Shown: positions 13,754-22,756, counted from the first letter of the stretch. The stretch: 31,562 nucleotides of DNA from RGIG6353 sp045590615 (GCA_045590615.1 JAZNRH010000012.1:1-31562), one strand, 5' to 3'. Program-made: numbers and translations. The notes: generated from the letters alone by a model not told the origin.

Positions 13754-14578
13754 ATGCTCAAGGATATAACACTCGGACAGTATTTTTCGGGCAATTCACC
13801 ACTTCACAGACTTGATGCGAGAACCAAATTGATACTCGTTTTATTCTACGTAATAACGGTATTTTTTGCAAAGAACGCCTATTCGTTAGCGTTTCTTTTG
13901 CTTACGGCAATCGCACTCGTAGCTGTTTCGGGAATTTCCTGTAAGGTTGTAATCAAAAGCATAAAGCCGATAATGCTCTTGATAGCCTTTACTGCAATAA
14001 TAAATATATTTCTTACAACCGATACGGTTGCACCTCTCTTTGAGTGGCGCTTTATAAAAATTTACGAAAAGGGAATAATGAACGCAATATTTATGATAAT
14101 AAGAATTTTGTCTCTTATTATCGGCACGTCGGTGCTTCTCACCTATACCACCTCGCCCATCACCTTGACCGACGGTATAGAGAGACTTATGAGACCCCTC
14201 AAGAAGCTCCACGTACCGGTGCACGAGTTCGCAATGATGATGACTATTGCGCTCAGATTTATCCCCACACTTCTTGAAGAGACCGACAAAATCATAAATG
14301 CGCAGAAGGCGAGAGGCGCAGGCTTTGACAGTGGTGGACTCGTGAGCAAGGCAAAGGCCTTCCTGCCGATTCTCATACCTCTTTTCATCTCGGCGTTTCG
14401 CAGGGCAGACGAGCTTGCCGTTGCAATGGAATGCAGATGCTATCGGGGCGACGAGGGCAGAACACGTATGAAGGTTTTGCATTACAGGAGAATTGATGCC
14501 CTCGCCTTTGTTTTGGCGATTGTATTCGGGGTACTGCTTTTCACCTTCAACCAAATTCCAACGGCATTTGCTTTATGA
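13754..14578 (+). CDS. ecfT: ECF transporter transmembrane subunit EcfT
   Basis: A 274-residue membrane protein starting MLKDITLGQYFSGNSPLHRLDAR, with about five to six hydrophobic segments and two cytoplasmic coupling helices. AQKARGAGF (near 195) and ECRCYRGD (near 235) correspond to the two Ala-Arg-Gly-type motifs that dock into the EcfA1/EcfA2 grooves; the second has diverged to CRCYRG. It connects the ATPases to interchangeable S components such as QueT (954-1433). The gene lies between ecfA2 (1-nt gap) and truA (7-nt gap), the common Firmicutes order. Confidence 0.94.
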   Translation: MLKDITLGQYFSGNSPLHRLDARTKLILVLFYVITVFFAKNAYSLAFLLLTAIALVAVSGISCKVVIKSIKPIMLLIAFTAIINIFLTTDTVAPLFEWRFIKIYEKGIMNAIFMIIRILSLIIGTSVLLTYTTSPITLTDGIERLMRPLKKLHVPVHEFAMMMTIALRFIPTLLEETDKIINAQKARGAGFDSGGLVSKAKAFLPILIPLFISAFRRADELAVAMECRCYRGDEGRTRMKVLHYRRIDALAFVLAIVFGVLLFTFNQIPTAFAL

Positions 14579-14585
14579 GGAAAAT

Positions 14586-15314
14586 ATGAACTATAAGCTG
14601 ACAATCGCTTTTGACGGCTCACGCTACAAGGGGTGGCAGTTTCAGAAGAATGCACCCACCGTACAGGGTGAGCTTACACAGATAGCAAGACGCTTTTTCG
14701 GCGACGATGCAACGGTTACGGGTTGTAGCCGTACAGACAGTGGAGTACATGCCGAAAACTACGTCTGCAATATTATAACGAAATCAATTATTCCGACCGA
14801 TGCAGTGGTGAGAGGAATGAATACCCTTTTGCCCGACTCCATTGCCGTCAAGACTTGTTTTGTGGCAGAGGACACCTTCCACGCAAGATACGACTGCAAG
14901 TCCAAGGAATATCACTATAAAATACTCAATACCAATATACCCGACCCATTTATGTCGGGCAGAGCCCTCTTCTTTTCACTACCACTTGACGTCGGGCTGA
15001 TGAAGAAGACGGCAAAGGAAATAGAGGGCAGGCACGATTTTTCGGCATTTATGGCAGCAGGCTCAAAAATCACCGACGCTACACGTACAGTTTTCCACAC
15101 CGACGTAGTCAGAGAGGGTGAGCTCATTACCTTTTCGATTTCGGCTGACGGTTTTTTGTACAATATGGTGAGAATTATAGTGGGCACGCTGATTGACGTG
15201 AGCCTCGGCAGAGCAAAAATGCCAATCGACGAAATAATTATCTCCCGTGAGCGCTCAAATGCAGGCTTTACTGCAGCGCCCGACGGACTCTATCTCTACA
15301 AGGTAAACTACTAA
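14586..15314 (+). CDS. truA: tRNA pseudouridine(38-40) synthase
   Basis: A 242-residue protein of normal TruA length, beginning MNYKLTIAFDGSRYKGWQ. The catalytic motif GCSRTDSGVHA places the nucleophilic Asp at residue 51, and FHARYDCKSKEYHY and YNMVRIIVGTLI are further family blocks. It converts uridines 38-40 of the tRNA anticodon arm to pseudouridine. An open frame extends upstream to 14493 inside ecfT, but the ATG at 14586 is preceded by TGAGGA, which overlaps the ecfT stop codon. The ecfA1-ecfA2-ecfT-truA order is widely conserved in Bacillota. Confidence 0.96.
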   Translation: MNYKLTIAFDGSRYKGWQFQKNAPTVQGELTQIARRFFGDDATVTGCSRTDSGVHAENYVCNIITKSIIPTDAVVRGMNTLLPDSIAVKTCFVAEDTFHARYDCKSKEYHYKILNTNIPDPFMSGRALFFSLPLDVGLMKKTAKEIEGRHDFSAFMAAGSKITDATRTVFHTDVVREGELITFSISADGFLYNMVRIIVGTLIDVSLGRAKMPIDEIIISRERSNAGFTAAPDGLYLYKVNY

Positions 15315-15333
15315 GATAATGAAAGGAGACACC

Positions 15334-16515
15334 ATGTCAGACAACAACGAAAACAAGTATTCGGGCACTCATTCACGAATTAAAAAGCTGCGCTATGTAA
15401 TTATAGCTATACTCGTTATTTTCGTTGTGTTTGCTTTGTTCTCCTACCGTGAGGACCTGACGCTCGAAAATCTCAGATACCTTATGAAATATGTTGACGT
15501 CAAGCCTATGAGCTTTGGCAGTCCCGATAACACGCAGATAAACTTCGAGCCCGACTCGGCTACCGTTACAGCCTCCTTCAAGGAGGACCTCGTAGTGCTG
15601 ACCAAGACCTCGCTCAAGATATACGACCTGTCGTCCAAGGAAATTCTGGACTCCTCTCATTCGCTCACCTCTCCTGCAATAGCAATGGGGGACAGATACT
15701 TTGCAGTCTACGACCTTGGCGCAAGGTATATAGCAGTTTACAACTCCTTTTCCAAGCTGTGGGAGGAGACGATGGACTATCCGATAAACGACGTTGCAAT
15801 CGACGGTGAGGGCAATATCTGTATATCGACGGGCGCAAAGGGAAGAACGTCGGCGATCGTAGCCTTTGACTCGAGATTCGAGAAAATAGTAAATTGGGAA
15901 AGCACCGATAAGTATTCCATAACCACCGACATACACTATGACGACGACGTGTATATTGCAATAGGTACTATCAGGAGCACCGACAAGGGCGACATACTCT
16001 CCGAGCTGAGTGTCATTTCAAAGGCGCAGAAGGGAGTTATATCAACTCTTTCCTTCAACTCAGAGCTCGTTTTGAAGCTCGCCTTCAACGACGATGGAAA
16101 CATAGTGTATCTCACAGACAGTGCCTTGAGAATTGTGACGGTAGACGGACGGCTTCTCGCCGAGCAGTATTTCAAATCAAAATCCCTCAGAAAGCTCGAC
16201 GTGGGTGGAGAGTGGACGCTGCTCTTGCTCAACGAAAACTTAGTGGGCAAACAGCACTCGATGTTTATATTTGACGGCAAGGGAAATACTTATATGGAGA
16301 GCACAATCAACTCGGAAATTACCGACCTGTGCATCTCAGACAAATATGCGTTTTTGCTCGGAGTCGAGGACGTGAGCGTCGTTGACCTCGACAAGAAGAA
16401 GGTCAGCACCTATGATTCGGACAGAAGCTACCGTGCAGTTGAGCTTCTCGACGAGGAAAACGTATATCTGATATACGACGGCTTGGCAGTGGCACTTGGA
16501 GTCAAAGAAGAATAG
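15334..16515 (+). CDS. DUF5711 family single-pass membrane protein, probable beta-propeller
   Basis: A 393-residue protein with a basic N-terminus, one membrane segment (about 21-38, YVIIAILVIFVVFALFSY) and a long extracytoplasmic part. That part has repeating strands of the type 'VAIDGEGNICIST', 'LAFNDDGNIVYLTD' and 'LRIVTVDGRLLAEQ', resembling WD40/PQQ-type propeller blades. The pattern fits DUF5711, a family of unknown function in Clostridia. The ATG at 15334 is used because AAAGGAG lies 6 nt before it; an earlier ATG (15319) overlaps that site. It is 19 nt after truA and 14 nt before the cvpA-like gene. An envelope scaffold or sensor role is possible, but nothing in the sequence proves it. 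Confidence 0.75.
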   Translation: MSDNNENKYSGTHSRIKKLRYVIIAILVIFVVFALFSYREDLTLENLRYLMKYVDVKPMSFGSPDNTQINFEPDSATVTASFKEDLVVLTKTSLKIYDLSSKEILDSSHSLTSPAIAMGDRYFAVYDLGARYIAVYNSFSKLWEETMDYPINDVAIDGEGNICISTGAKGRTSAIVAFDSRFEKIVNWESTDKYSITTDIHYDDDVYIAIGTIRSTDKGDILSELSVISKAQKGVISTLSFNSELVLKLAFNDDGNIVYLTDSALRIVTVDGRLLAEQYFKSKSLRKLDVGGEWTLLLLNENLVGKQHSMFIFDGKGNTYMESTINSEITDLCISDKYAFLLGVEDVSVVDLDKKKVSTYDSDRSYRAVELLDEENVYLIYDGLAVALGVKEE

Positions 16516-16529
16516 AAAGGAAGAACGGC

Positions 16530-17264
16530 ATGAACTTTTTAATCGATGGCTTGATATTGTTGATTTTTATTACTTTTTGTGTAGTAGGGTACAAAAACGG
16601 ATTTATAAAAATGCTGATCAGCTTTTTGAAGAATATAATAGCCCTGATTGTCGCCTCTGTTTTTTCGACGAGGGTTGGAGCGTTTTTATATGAAAAATTC
16701 TTCAAGGGCTTCTTCGAGGATATGACACTTGAAAGGCTTTGCAGCTGGCTTGGAATAGACAAGAGTGCGTCTCCCGATATCGGACCTCTGATTGACGCAG
16801 AGCACTCCGAGTTTTTCGGCTTTATCGAGAAGCTTGGTTTTGATATCGACACTATAAACGAGCAGTACGCCAACCTTGGCAAGAACGCAGGAGATGCAAT
16901 GGTCGAGTTTATCGCAAAACCGATTGCCAATACGGTTTCCAACGTAGTTGCTTTCATACTCCTCTTTATTGTAACAGTTCTGGCAGTCAAGCTTATCGGC
17001 TTCATACTTGGCAAAATCGCAAAGCTCCCCGTACTCAACGCAACCAACAGAATACTCGGACTCATACTTGGAGCGCTTTTGTCCGTCGTATTCATATTAA
17101 TCTTCGTAGCTCTTGTTGATATGCTTCTGCCTTACGTCAAGATTAACGCAGAGCACCTCACCACCCAGAGCTTTGAGGAAGGAACGATTTTATATAAGTA
17201 TCTCACCTCTCAGACTCGTTCGGGCTTAATCGGAAATATAATAACTAAAATCGGAGTAAAATAA
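16530..17264 (+). CDS. CvpA family membrane protein
   Basis: A 244-residue protein beginning MNFLIDGLILLIFITFCVVG and continuing YKNGFIKMLISFLKNI, the CvpA start (a hydrophobic helix followed by a G-(Y/F)-x-x-G-F motif). About four membrane segments are seen, the last two near 143-165 and 175-200. An insert of about 70 residues lies between the first and second pairs (about 52-130), longer than in E. coli CvpA (about 160 residues). CvpA proteins are linked to colicin V export and envelope stress tolerance; the molecular role is unclear. AAAGGAAG precedes the ATG by 8 nt. The stop codon overlaps the pgsA start (TAATG). Confidence 0.82.
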   Translation: MNFLIDGLILLIFITFCVVGYKNGFIKMLISFLKNIIALIVASVFSTRVGAFLYEKFFKGFFEDMTLERLCSWLGIDKSASPDIGPLIDAEHSEFFGFIEKLGFDIDTINEQYANLGKNAGDAMVEFIAKPIANTVSNVVAFILLFIVTVLAVKLIGFILGKIAKLPVLNATNRILGLILGALLSVVFILIFVALVDMLLPYVKINAEHLTTQSFEEGTILYKYLTSQTRSGLIGNIITKIGVK

Positions 17265-17830
17265 TGAGCTTATTGAAAAAGTCTTATATCCCAAATTATT
17301 TGTCGGTTTTCAGAATATTACTCGTACCCCTCTTTATATGGCTCTTTCAGTTCAAGGAGGAGAGGGTAATGGGTGTCGTTGTATTCCTGTTCGCAGGACT
17401 TACCGACGTCGTAGACGGCTTTTTGGCAAGGCACTTCAATTGGATTTCCGATATTGGAAAAATCCTTGACCCCTTTGCCGATAAGTGTATGCAGGTCGCA
17501 GCGCTGGTCTGCCTGTGGTGCAGTGGTTTTATCCCCTGGTGGATAGCAGCAGTGCTTGTAGCAAAGGAGCTGTTCTTATTCGCGGGCAGTATTTTTGCCC
17601 TGAAAAAAGAAAAGGTGTACGTGCAATCAAGCTGGTATGGCAAGGCAGGCACTGTCGCCTTTTACATAGTAGCAACGCTTTTAGTGCTTGTTGAGAGTAT
17701 GTCTGATACTATCAGAATTACACTCGGCGTGCTGCTGATTCTATTTATGCTTTTTGCATTGGTAATGTACGTAAGAAATTACGAAAAGAATATAAAGCAC
17801 TCCAGCAATGAATTGGAGCAGATAAGGTAA
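17264..17830 (+). CDS. pgsA: CDP-diacylglycerol-glycerol-3-phosphate 3-phosphatidyltransferase
   Basis: A 188-residue integral membrane enzyme that makes phosphatidylglycerol phosphate. The CDP-alcohol phosphotransferase signature is complete: D48-x2-D51-G52-x2-A55-R56-x8-G65-x3-D69-x3-D73, inside TDVVDGFLARHF and DIGKILDPFADK. The start IPNYLSVFRILLVPLF is typical of PgsA rather than of phosphatidylserine or cardiolipin synthases. Five or six membrane helices follow. The ATG shares its A with the cvpA stop codon, so translation is probably coupled. Confidence 0.93.
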   Translation: MSLLKKSYIPNYLSVFRILLVPLFIWLFQFKEERVMGVVVFLFAGLTDVVDGFLARHFNWISDIGKILDPFADKCMQVAALVCLWCSGFIPWWIAAVLVAKELFLFAGSIFALKKEKVYVQSSWYGKAGTVAFYIVATLLVLVESMSDTIRITLGVLLILFMLFALVMYVRNYEKNIKHSSNELEQIR

Positions 17831-17845
17831 CGGAAAGGTTTTTTT

Positions 17846-20137
17846 ATGTGGCAGATGTGTTCAAGATGCAAGGTACGTCCTGCAGTTGTGTTTATAACAA
17901 AAATCGAAGGAAACGAGCAAAAGCAGGAGGGACTGTGTCTCAAGTGCGCAAAGGAGCTTAACATCAAGCCCGTCACCGACGTGTTTGAAAAGATGGGACT
18001 CGGCGACGATGAAATCGAGCAGATTTCGGGCGAGATGGCAGACGTAATGGAGGGAATGGAGGGGGCTGACCTGTCCTCACTCATACCCACCGAGGACGGC
18101 GCAGACAATACGGGCGCTCCGGCATTCGATTTAAGACGGCTCTTTATGGCAAATCCCAATATGCCCGACAAGGCTCGTGAGACTCCGAATCAGACGAAAA
18201 AGAAAAAGGGTGAAAAGGAAAGAAAATTCCTCAGTCAATTTTGCATTGACCTTACAGCCAAGGCGAGAGAGGGCAAGCTCGACAATATAATCGGCAGAGA
18301 CAAGGAGCTTGACAGAGTTATACAAATTCTGTGTCGCAGGCAGAAGAATAACCCCTGCCTCATAGGAGAGCCCGGAGTCGGTAAAACAGCTCTTGCCGAA
18401 GCGCTTGCCCAGAGAATAGCGCTCGGTAACGTGCCGTATAAGCTCAAGGACAAGGAAATATTCATCGTGGATATGACCTGTCTTGTTGCCGGCACTCAGT
18501 TCAGAGGACAGTTTGAAAACAGAATAAGAGGACTCATTGAAGAGGTCAAGGCTCTTGGCAATATAATTCTCGTTATCGACGAGGTACACACAATTGTGGG
18601 TACGGGCGACACCGAGGGTGGAATGAACGCTGCCAATATACTCAAGCCTGCTCTTTCAAGAGGCGAAATCCAGCTCATTGGCGCAACCACTCTTTCAGAG
18701 TACAGAAAGTACATCGAAAAGGACTCGGCCCTCGAAAGACGCTTCCAGCCCGTAATGGTAAACGAGCCTTCTGTTTCCGATACGGTAGAGGTACTCCTGG
18801 GCATTAAAAAGTACTACGAGAGCTTCCATGGAATAGTAGTGCCCGAGGATATTATCGAAAAGACGGTAATTCTCTCGGAGCGTTATATAACCGATAGATT
18901 TTTACCCGACAAGGCAATAGACCTTCTCGATGAGGCGTGCGCAAGAGTGGCTCTTGAAAGCCCTGTAATCAACCGTATATCAGAGCTTGAAGCAGAGACG
19001 AAAAAGCTCAGGGCACAGCGTGAGAGTCTCGAGGCTCTCAGCGAGCCTACCGACGACGTCTATTCAAAGATTGCCGACGTCAAGGTTGCCGAGATAAAGG
19101 CACAGAACGAGCTTGACGAGCTTGCTCTCAAGAGGAGCGAAATCAAGCTTCGTGAACACGACCTTGCCAGAGTAATCGAGGTATGGACGGGAGTTCCTGC
19201 AAGCGATATAGCCGAAAACGACTATAAAAAGCTTGAGGGAATAGAGCAGGGGCTGAAGTCACGTATCATCGGTCAGGACAAAGCGATAGAGGCAGTATGC
19301 AGAGCAATCAAGCGCTCGAGAGTCGGCATTGCCTACAAGAGACGCCCCGTCTCCTTCATCTTTGCAGGACCTACGGGCGTTGGTAAAACCGAGCTTGTGA
19401 AAATTCTCGCCTCCGAGCTCTTTGACTCACCCGAGGCGTTAATCAGACTCGATATGTCCGAGTTTATGGAAAAGCACTCGGTAGCAAGAATTATAGGAGC
19501 GCCTCCCGGATACGTCGGCTACGACGAGGCAGGACAGCTCACCGAGAAAATCCGTAGAAAGCCCTACTCGGTAGTGCTCTTTGACGAGATTGAAAAGGCG
19601 CACCCCGACGTTATGAATATACTTCTTCAGATTCTGGACGACGGAGTTATCAGCGATGCCCACGGCAAGCAGGTCAACTTTGAGAATACCGTACTCATTA
19701 TGACCACCAATGCAGGCTCGGCATCCGTTAACAGCATTTCGGGCTTCTCGTCGAGCAGAGCAACGCGTGATGAGGAAAAAACCGAGAAGGCACTCGGAGA
19801 ATTTCTTCGCCCCGAGTTTATCAACCGTGTTGATGAGATTATCACCTTCAACCGTCTCGGCGTTGCCGAAATTGAAAAAATCGTAAGAATTCAGCTCTCC
19901 GACCTGAAGGGTGTGCTCGACAAAAAGGCGATAGACTTCACCTATAGCGACAGCGCAGTCGAGCTCATTGCCAAAGAAGCTTATAGCGACAAGTACGGAG
20001 CGAGAAACGTTCGACGTTATATCCAGACCAAGATTGAGGATATAATCGCGGAAAAAATGATAGTGTCATACGAAACGGGACTCTCTGTGATTACCGTTGA
20101 CACCGATAACGAAAAACTTGAGGTAGTGTGTAAATAG
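17846..20137 (+). CDS. ClpE-like AAA+ unfoldase with N-terminal zinc finger
   Basis: A 763-residue HSP100 protein. It lacks the Clp N-domain; instead it opens with a CxxC-x22-CxxC zinc finger (Cys5, Cys8, Cys31, Cys34), as in ClpE and McsA. An acidic, flexible linker (45-125) follows. AAA-1 has Walker A GEPGVGKT (174-181) and VIDEVHTIVG; a coiled middle region spans about 374-435; AAA-2 has GPTGVGKT (508-515), LFDEIEKAHPDV and RPEFINRVDEI. The domain order is that of ClpE, so it should unfold proteins for ClpP. The ClpP-docking loop, normally a hydrophobic-Gly-Phe tripeptide, reads SISGFSS (630-636), with Ser before Gly-Phe. Co-directional with, and 2 nt upstream of, the P-type ATPase-like gene. 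Elsewhere clpE is usually CtsR-controlled; no such operator is visible here. Confidence 0.86.
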   Translation: MWQMCSRCKVRPAVVFITKIEGNEQKQEGLCLKCAKELNIKPVTDVFEKMGLGDDEIEQISGEMADVMEGMEGADLSSLIPTEDGADNTGAPAFDLRRLFMANPNMPDKARETPNQTKKKKGEKERKFLSQFCIDLTAKAREGKLDNIIGRDKELDRVIQILCRRQKNNPCLIGEPGVGKTALAEALAQRIALGNVPYKLKDKEIFIVDMTCLVAGTQFRGQFENRIRGLIEEVKALGNIILVIDEVHTIVGTGDTEGGMNAANILKPALSRGEIQLIGATTLSEYRKYIEKDSALERRFQPVMVNEPSVSDTVEVLLGIKKYYESFHGIVVPEDIIEKTVILSERYITDRFLPDKAIDLLDEACARVALESPVINRISELEAETKKLRAQRESLEALSEPTDDVYSKIADVKVAEIKAQNELDELALKRSEIKLREHDLARVIEVWTGVPASDIAENDYKKLEGIEQGLKSRIIGQDKAIEAVCRAIKRSRVGIAYKRRPVSFIFAGPTGVGKTELVKILASELFDSPEALIRLDMSEFMEKHSVARIIGAPPGYVGYDEAGQLTEKIRRKPYSVVLFDEIEKAHPDVMNILLQILDDGVISDAHGKQVNFENTVLIMTTNAGSASVNSISGFSSSRATRDEEKTEKALGEFLRPEFINRVDEIITFNRLGVAEIEKIVRIQLSDLKGVLDKKAIDFTYSDSAVELIAKEAYSDKYGARNVRRYIQTKIEDIIAEKMIVSYETGLSVITVDTDNEKLEVVCK

Positions 20138-20139
20138 AA

Positions 20140-22743
20140 ATGAATTTGCTTGAACTTAACGCAAATAAGCTCCTTGAGCTGTTGCACTCCAATGCAGATA
20201 CGGGACTTTCGAGCGAGGACGTCGTGAAGAACAGACGGGAGTTTGCTCCATCGACCATACCCTCCTCCAAGTCGTATTGGTCGGTTTTCAAGAACGTGTT
20301 CAGCGACGTAATGCCCATTTTGTTCTCGGTAGCCTCACTCTTGGCTCTCAAATTCGAGGGCACGGGCTATTCGTGGTTTTCACTGTTTCTCTTCGCCGTA
20401 GTCTACGTGGTATTTCGCTATATTTCACTGAGATATTGCACTAAAATATCAGCCCTCCTTAACAAGAGCTCAACAAGGGTCAGGGTAATACGAGAGGGCA
20501 GAGAAATGCTCATCGACTATTCGGAGTTAGTACCCGGAGATATAATGCTTCTCGGCTTTGGTGACGTCGTTCCCTGTGACGCACTCGTCTTGTGGCAGGA
20601 CTCACTCAGAGTCTCCGAGGTTCAGCTTACGGGTAATACCTCGTCGGTAATAAAAATATCTCAGGAGGCAGTTCTGAGTGGAAAGGGTGTCCCTTACTAC
20701 GAGTGCATAATTTTTGCAGGGAGCGTAGTACTGTCGGGAATGGCAAGAGTGCTCGTCTGCAATACGGGTAAGCAGGTGTTCGATAAGAACAACAAGCTCA
20801 CCTCACGCTCCAAGCACGCACGCAGAACGAGAATATTTGAAATCACATCCTTCGTTTCGAGACAGATTTCACTCATCTGGATATTGGTCTGCTTTTTGAT
20901 GTTCGTCTTTGGCGTAATAGAGGGACAGAGCGTTTTCAACGTTTTGTATCTCTCACTCACTCTCGCCGTCGCAGCTCTGCCCGAGCTGATATTGACGCTC
21001 TTTGACCTGACCTTGTCGGTAGGTGCAAAGAGGGTATACGACAAGGGGTGCACCGTCAGAGATATGTCATCTCTTGACAGAATGTGCGATATAAGCTGTA
21101 TAATAGTTGATGACAGCCGATACTTCAGAACGTCCAACCCCAAGCCGAGCACCGTCTACGTAAACGACGAGCGAAAGCGCTTCAGATCAGCGACAGACGA
21201 GGACGTGAGAGAGCTTTTTGAGCTTGCCGTAGTGGCGTCGGTTGGTGGAGAAAACGGACTTTGCTATAACGGAATAAGCGTAGAGCATTCGCTTGTAGAT
21301 TGCGCTGAGGAAATGGGTATTCCACAAGCCTCTCTTTACGACAAATATCTTCTCTTGGAAAAGAGACCGTTTACCGAAGAAAATGGAATGAGCAGGGTAA
21401 TAGTCTATCGAGACTCGGAGTTTTTCGTAGTCTCAATCGGCAGCCCGTCAATCGTGCTCAGGACCTGCTCGTATATAGACAATCACGGAGCGCAATATCT
21501 CGGTGAAAAGGAAAGGCGCTCTGTCAGAGATATGTCGCGCGTAATAGCGCAGGGCAACGAGGGAGTCGTTGCAATAGCAGTCAAGAAAATAGAATACAAG
21601 GAAGGCGCAGGTCAGATTGACAACAACCGAGACTATACTCTCAAGGGCTACATAGGACTTCATACGGCTGTCAAGGCAGATTCTGCAAGGGCAGTAAACG
21701 TGTGTCGGAAATCGGGAATTGACGTCGTTTTGATGACCTCGGAGGGACTTTCCACCTCAATCGGCTTTGCAAAGAGCATTTCCCTTCTTCGCGATGAAGA
21801 CAAGGTGATTGAAAACAAGGAGTACGAAAAATTAGAGCTCGGTGTTTTCAGAGCCGACCTCAAGAGCTACAAGGTGTTTGTATGGCTTCCACCCGAGGAG
21901 CGAGCTAAAATCGCTTCCTATCGCAAGGAGGACGGAGACATAATTGCTGTTACCACCTCGGGCGTTGACGACCTGAGCTTACTGCTTGAGGCAGACGTCT
22001 CGTTTTGTCCGTCCGACGTCAGCGATGAGGCTGTCAGACAGAATTCGGACATCATTATAGACGGAGGCTTCGAGCTTATTCACGAGTGTATAAAATATGC
22101 CCGTTCAGTATACCGTAATACAAGGCATATTTTACAGTATGCTCTCAATTTTCAGTTCGTTCTGCTCTTTTCAACGCTTCTTTCTATTCTGTTTTTAGGT
22201 AGCTTCACCTTCACTCCCAACGCAATAATGAGCTACGCAATTTTAGTCTATCTTCCATTATTGTTTTCCCTTGCAATTCAAGGGCTGAACGGTAAGGAGC
22301 TAAAGGACGATTTCGGAGCGCAGAATAAGAGCATCAACGCTCAGAACCTTCTGCTCATACCGGCAATATCAGCCTTCGTGAGTGGAGGAGTAATATCCTT
22401 GTCGGCAAAGGCAGCCGCAATAGTTAATTCGAGCTCTGAGGCAGCAAGTGGCTCAGCCTTTATCACCCTTGTGTCCAGCGCCGTCTTTATGGCGTTTGCA
22501 CTCTCCTGTGAGGAGAATTTCGATACAAGTGTGTTTAAGAATAAGTATCTCATCATCACAGCCCTGACCTCGTTTGGCGTGCTTGCACTCTTTACGCTTG
22601 TACCACCCTTCGAGGCTCTGATTGGCATAGCCACCCCTAATGCTCAGAGCTATGCGCTTTCATTCGCAACAGGACTTGTACCGGCACTTGTGTGCATGGG
22701 TATCAGGCTTGTAAATAAATACGTTATAAACAATAAAAAATAA
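20140..22743 (+). CDS. P-type ATPase-like protein with degenerate catalytic motifs (probable pseudoenzyme)
   Basis: An 867-residue protein with the full layout of a calcium/cation P-type ATPase. It has an N-terminal segment GLSSEDVVKNRREFAP, helices at about 56-97, and an actuator domain with VPGDIMLLGFGDVVPCDALV. M3-M4 lie at 243-290, the nucleotide and phosphorylation domains at about 300-650, and six C-terminal helices at about 667-856. Nearly every catalytic signature is changed. TGES is TGNT (164-167), PEGLP is PELIL (281-285), DKTGT is DSRYF (325-329), KGAPE is IGSPS (433-437), the TGD motif is TSE (533-535) and TGDGVND is TTSGVDD (605-611). Structural motifs such as RPFTEENGMSRV and PPEERAKI remain. 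The frame is intact and long, so decay is unlikely. ATP-driven transport seems excluded; a sensory, scaffolding or regulatory role is possible. Confidence 0.85.
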   Translation: MNLLELNANKLLELLHSNADTGLSSEDVVKNRREFAPSTIPSSKSYWSVFKNVFSDVMPILFSVASLLALKFEGTGYSWFSLFLFAVVYVVFRYISLRYCTKISALLNKSSTRVRVIREGREMLIDYSELVPGDIMLLGFGDVVPCDALVLWQDSLRVSEVQLTGNTSSVIKISQEAVLSGKGVPYYECIIFAGSVVLSGMARVLVCNTGKQVFDKNNKLTSRSKHARRTRIFEITSFVSRQISLIWILVCFLMFVFGVIEGQSVFNVLYLSLTLAVAALPELILTLFDLTLSVGAKRVYDKGCTVRDMSSLDRMCDISCIIVDDSRYFRTSNPKPSTVYVNDERKRFRSATDEDVRELFELAVVASVGGENGLCYNGISVEHSLVDCAEEMGIPQASLYDKYLLLEKRPFTEENGMSRVIVYRDSEFFVVSIGSPSIVLRTCSYIDNHGAQYLGEKERRSVRDMSRVIAQGNEGVVAIAVKKIEYKEGAGQIDNNRDYTLKGYIGLHTAVKADSARAVNVCRKSGIDVVLMTSEGLSTSIGFAKSISLLRDEDKVIENKEYEKLELGVFRADLKSYKVFVWLPPEERAKIASYRKEDGDIIAVTTSGVDDLSLLLEADVSFCPSDVSDEAVRQNSDIIIDGGFELIHECIKYARSVYRNTRHILQYALNFQFVLLFSTLLSILFLGSFTFTPNAIMSYAILVYLPLLFSLAIQGLNGKELKDDFGAQNKSINAQNLLLIPAISAFVSGGVISLSAKAAAIVNSSSEAASGSAFITLVSSAVFMAFALSCEENFDTSVFKNKYLIITALTSFGVLALFTLVPPFEALIGIATPNAQSYALSFATGLVPALVCMGIRLVNKYVINNKK

Positions 22744-22756
22744 AGGAGAAAAAATT

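Noticed and set aside
13886..14554. 222-codon open frame on the minus strand
   Set aside because: It lies fully antisense to ecfT. The protein is rich in Cys, His and Tyr with no domain, typical of a shadow frame.
15373..15936. 187-codon open frame on the minus strand
   Set aside because: It is antisense to the DUF5711 gene, with no ribosome site and no recognisable motif.
20140..22743. Ordinary calcium-transporting P-type ATPase
   Set aside because: The overall similarity invites this name, but the phosphorylation, dephosphorylation and hinge motifs are not intact.
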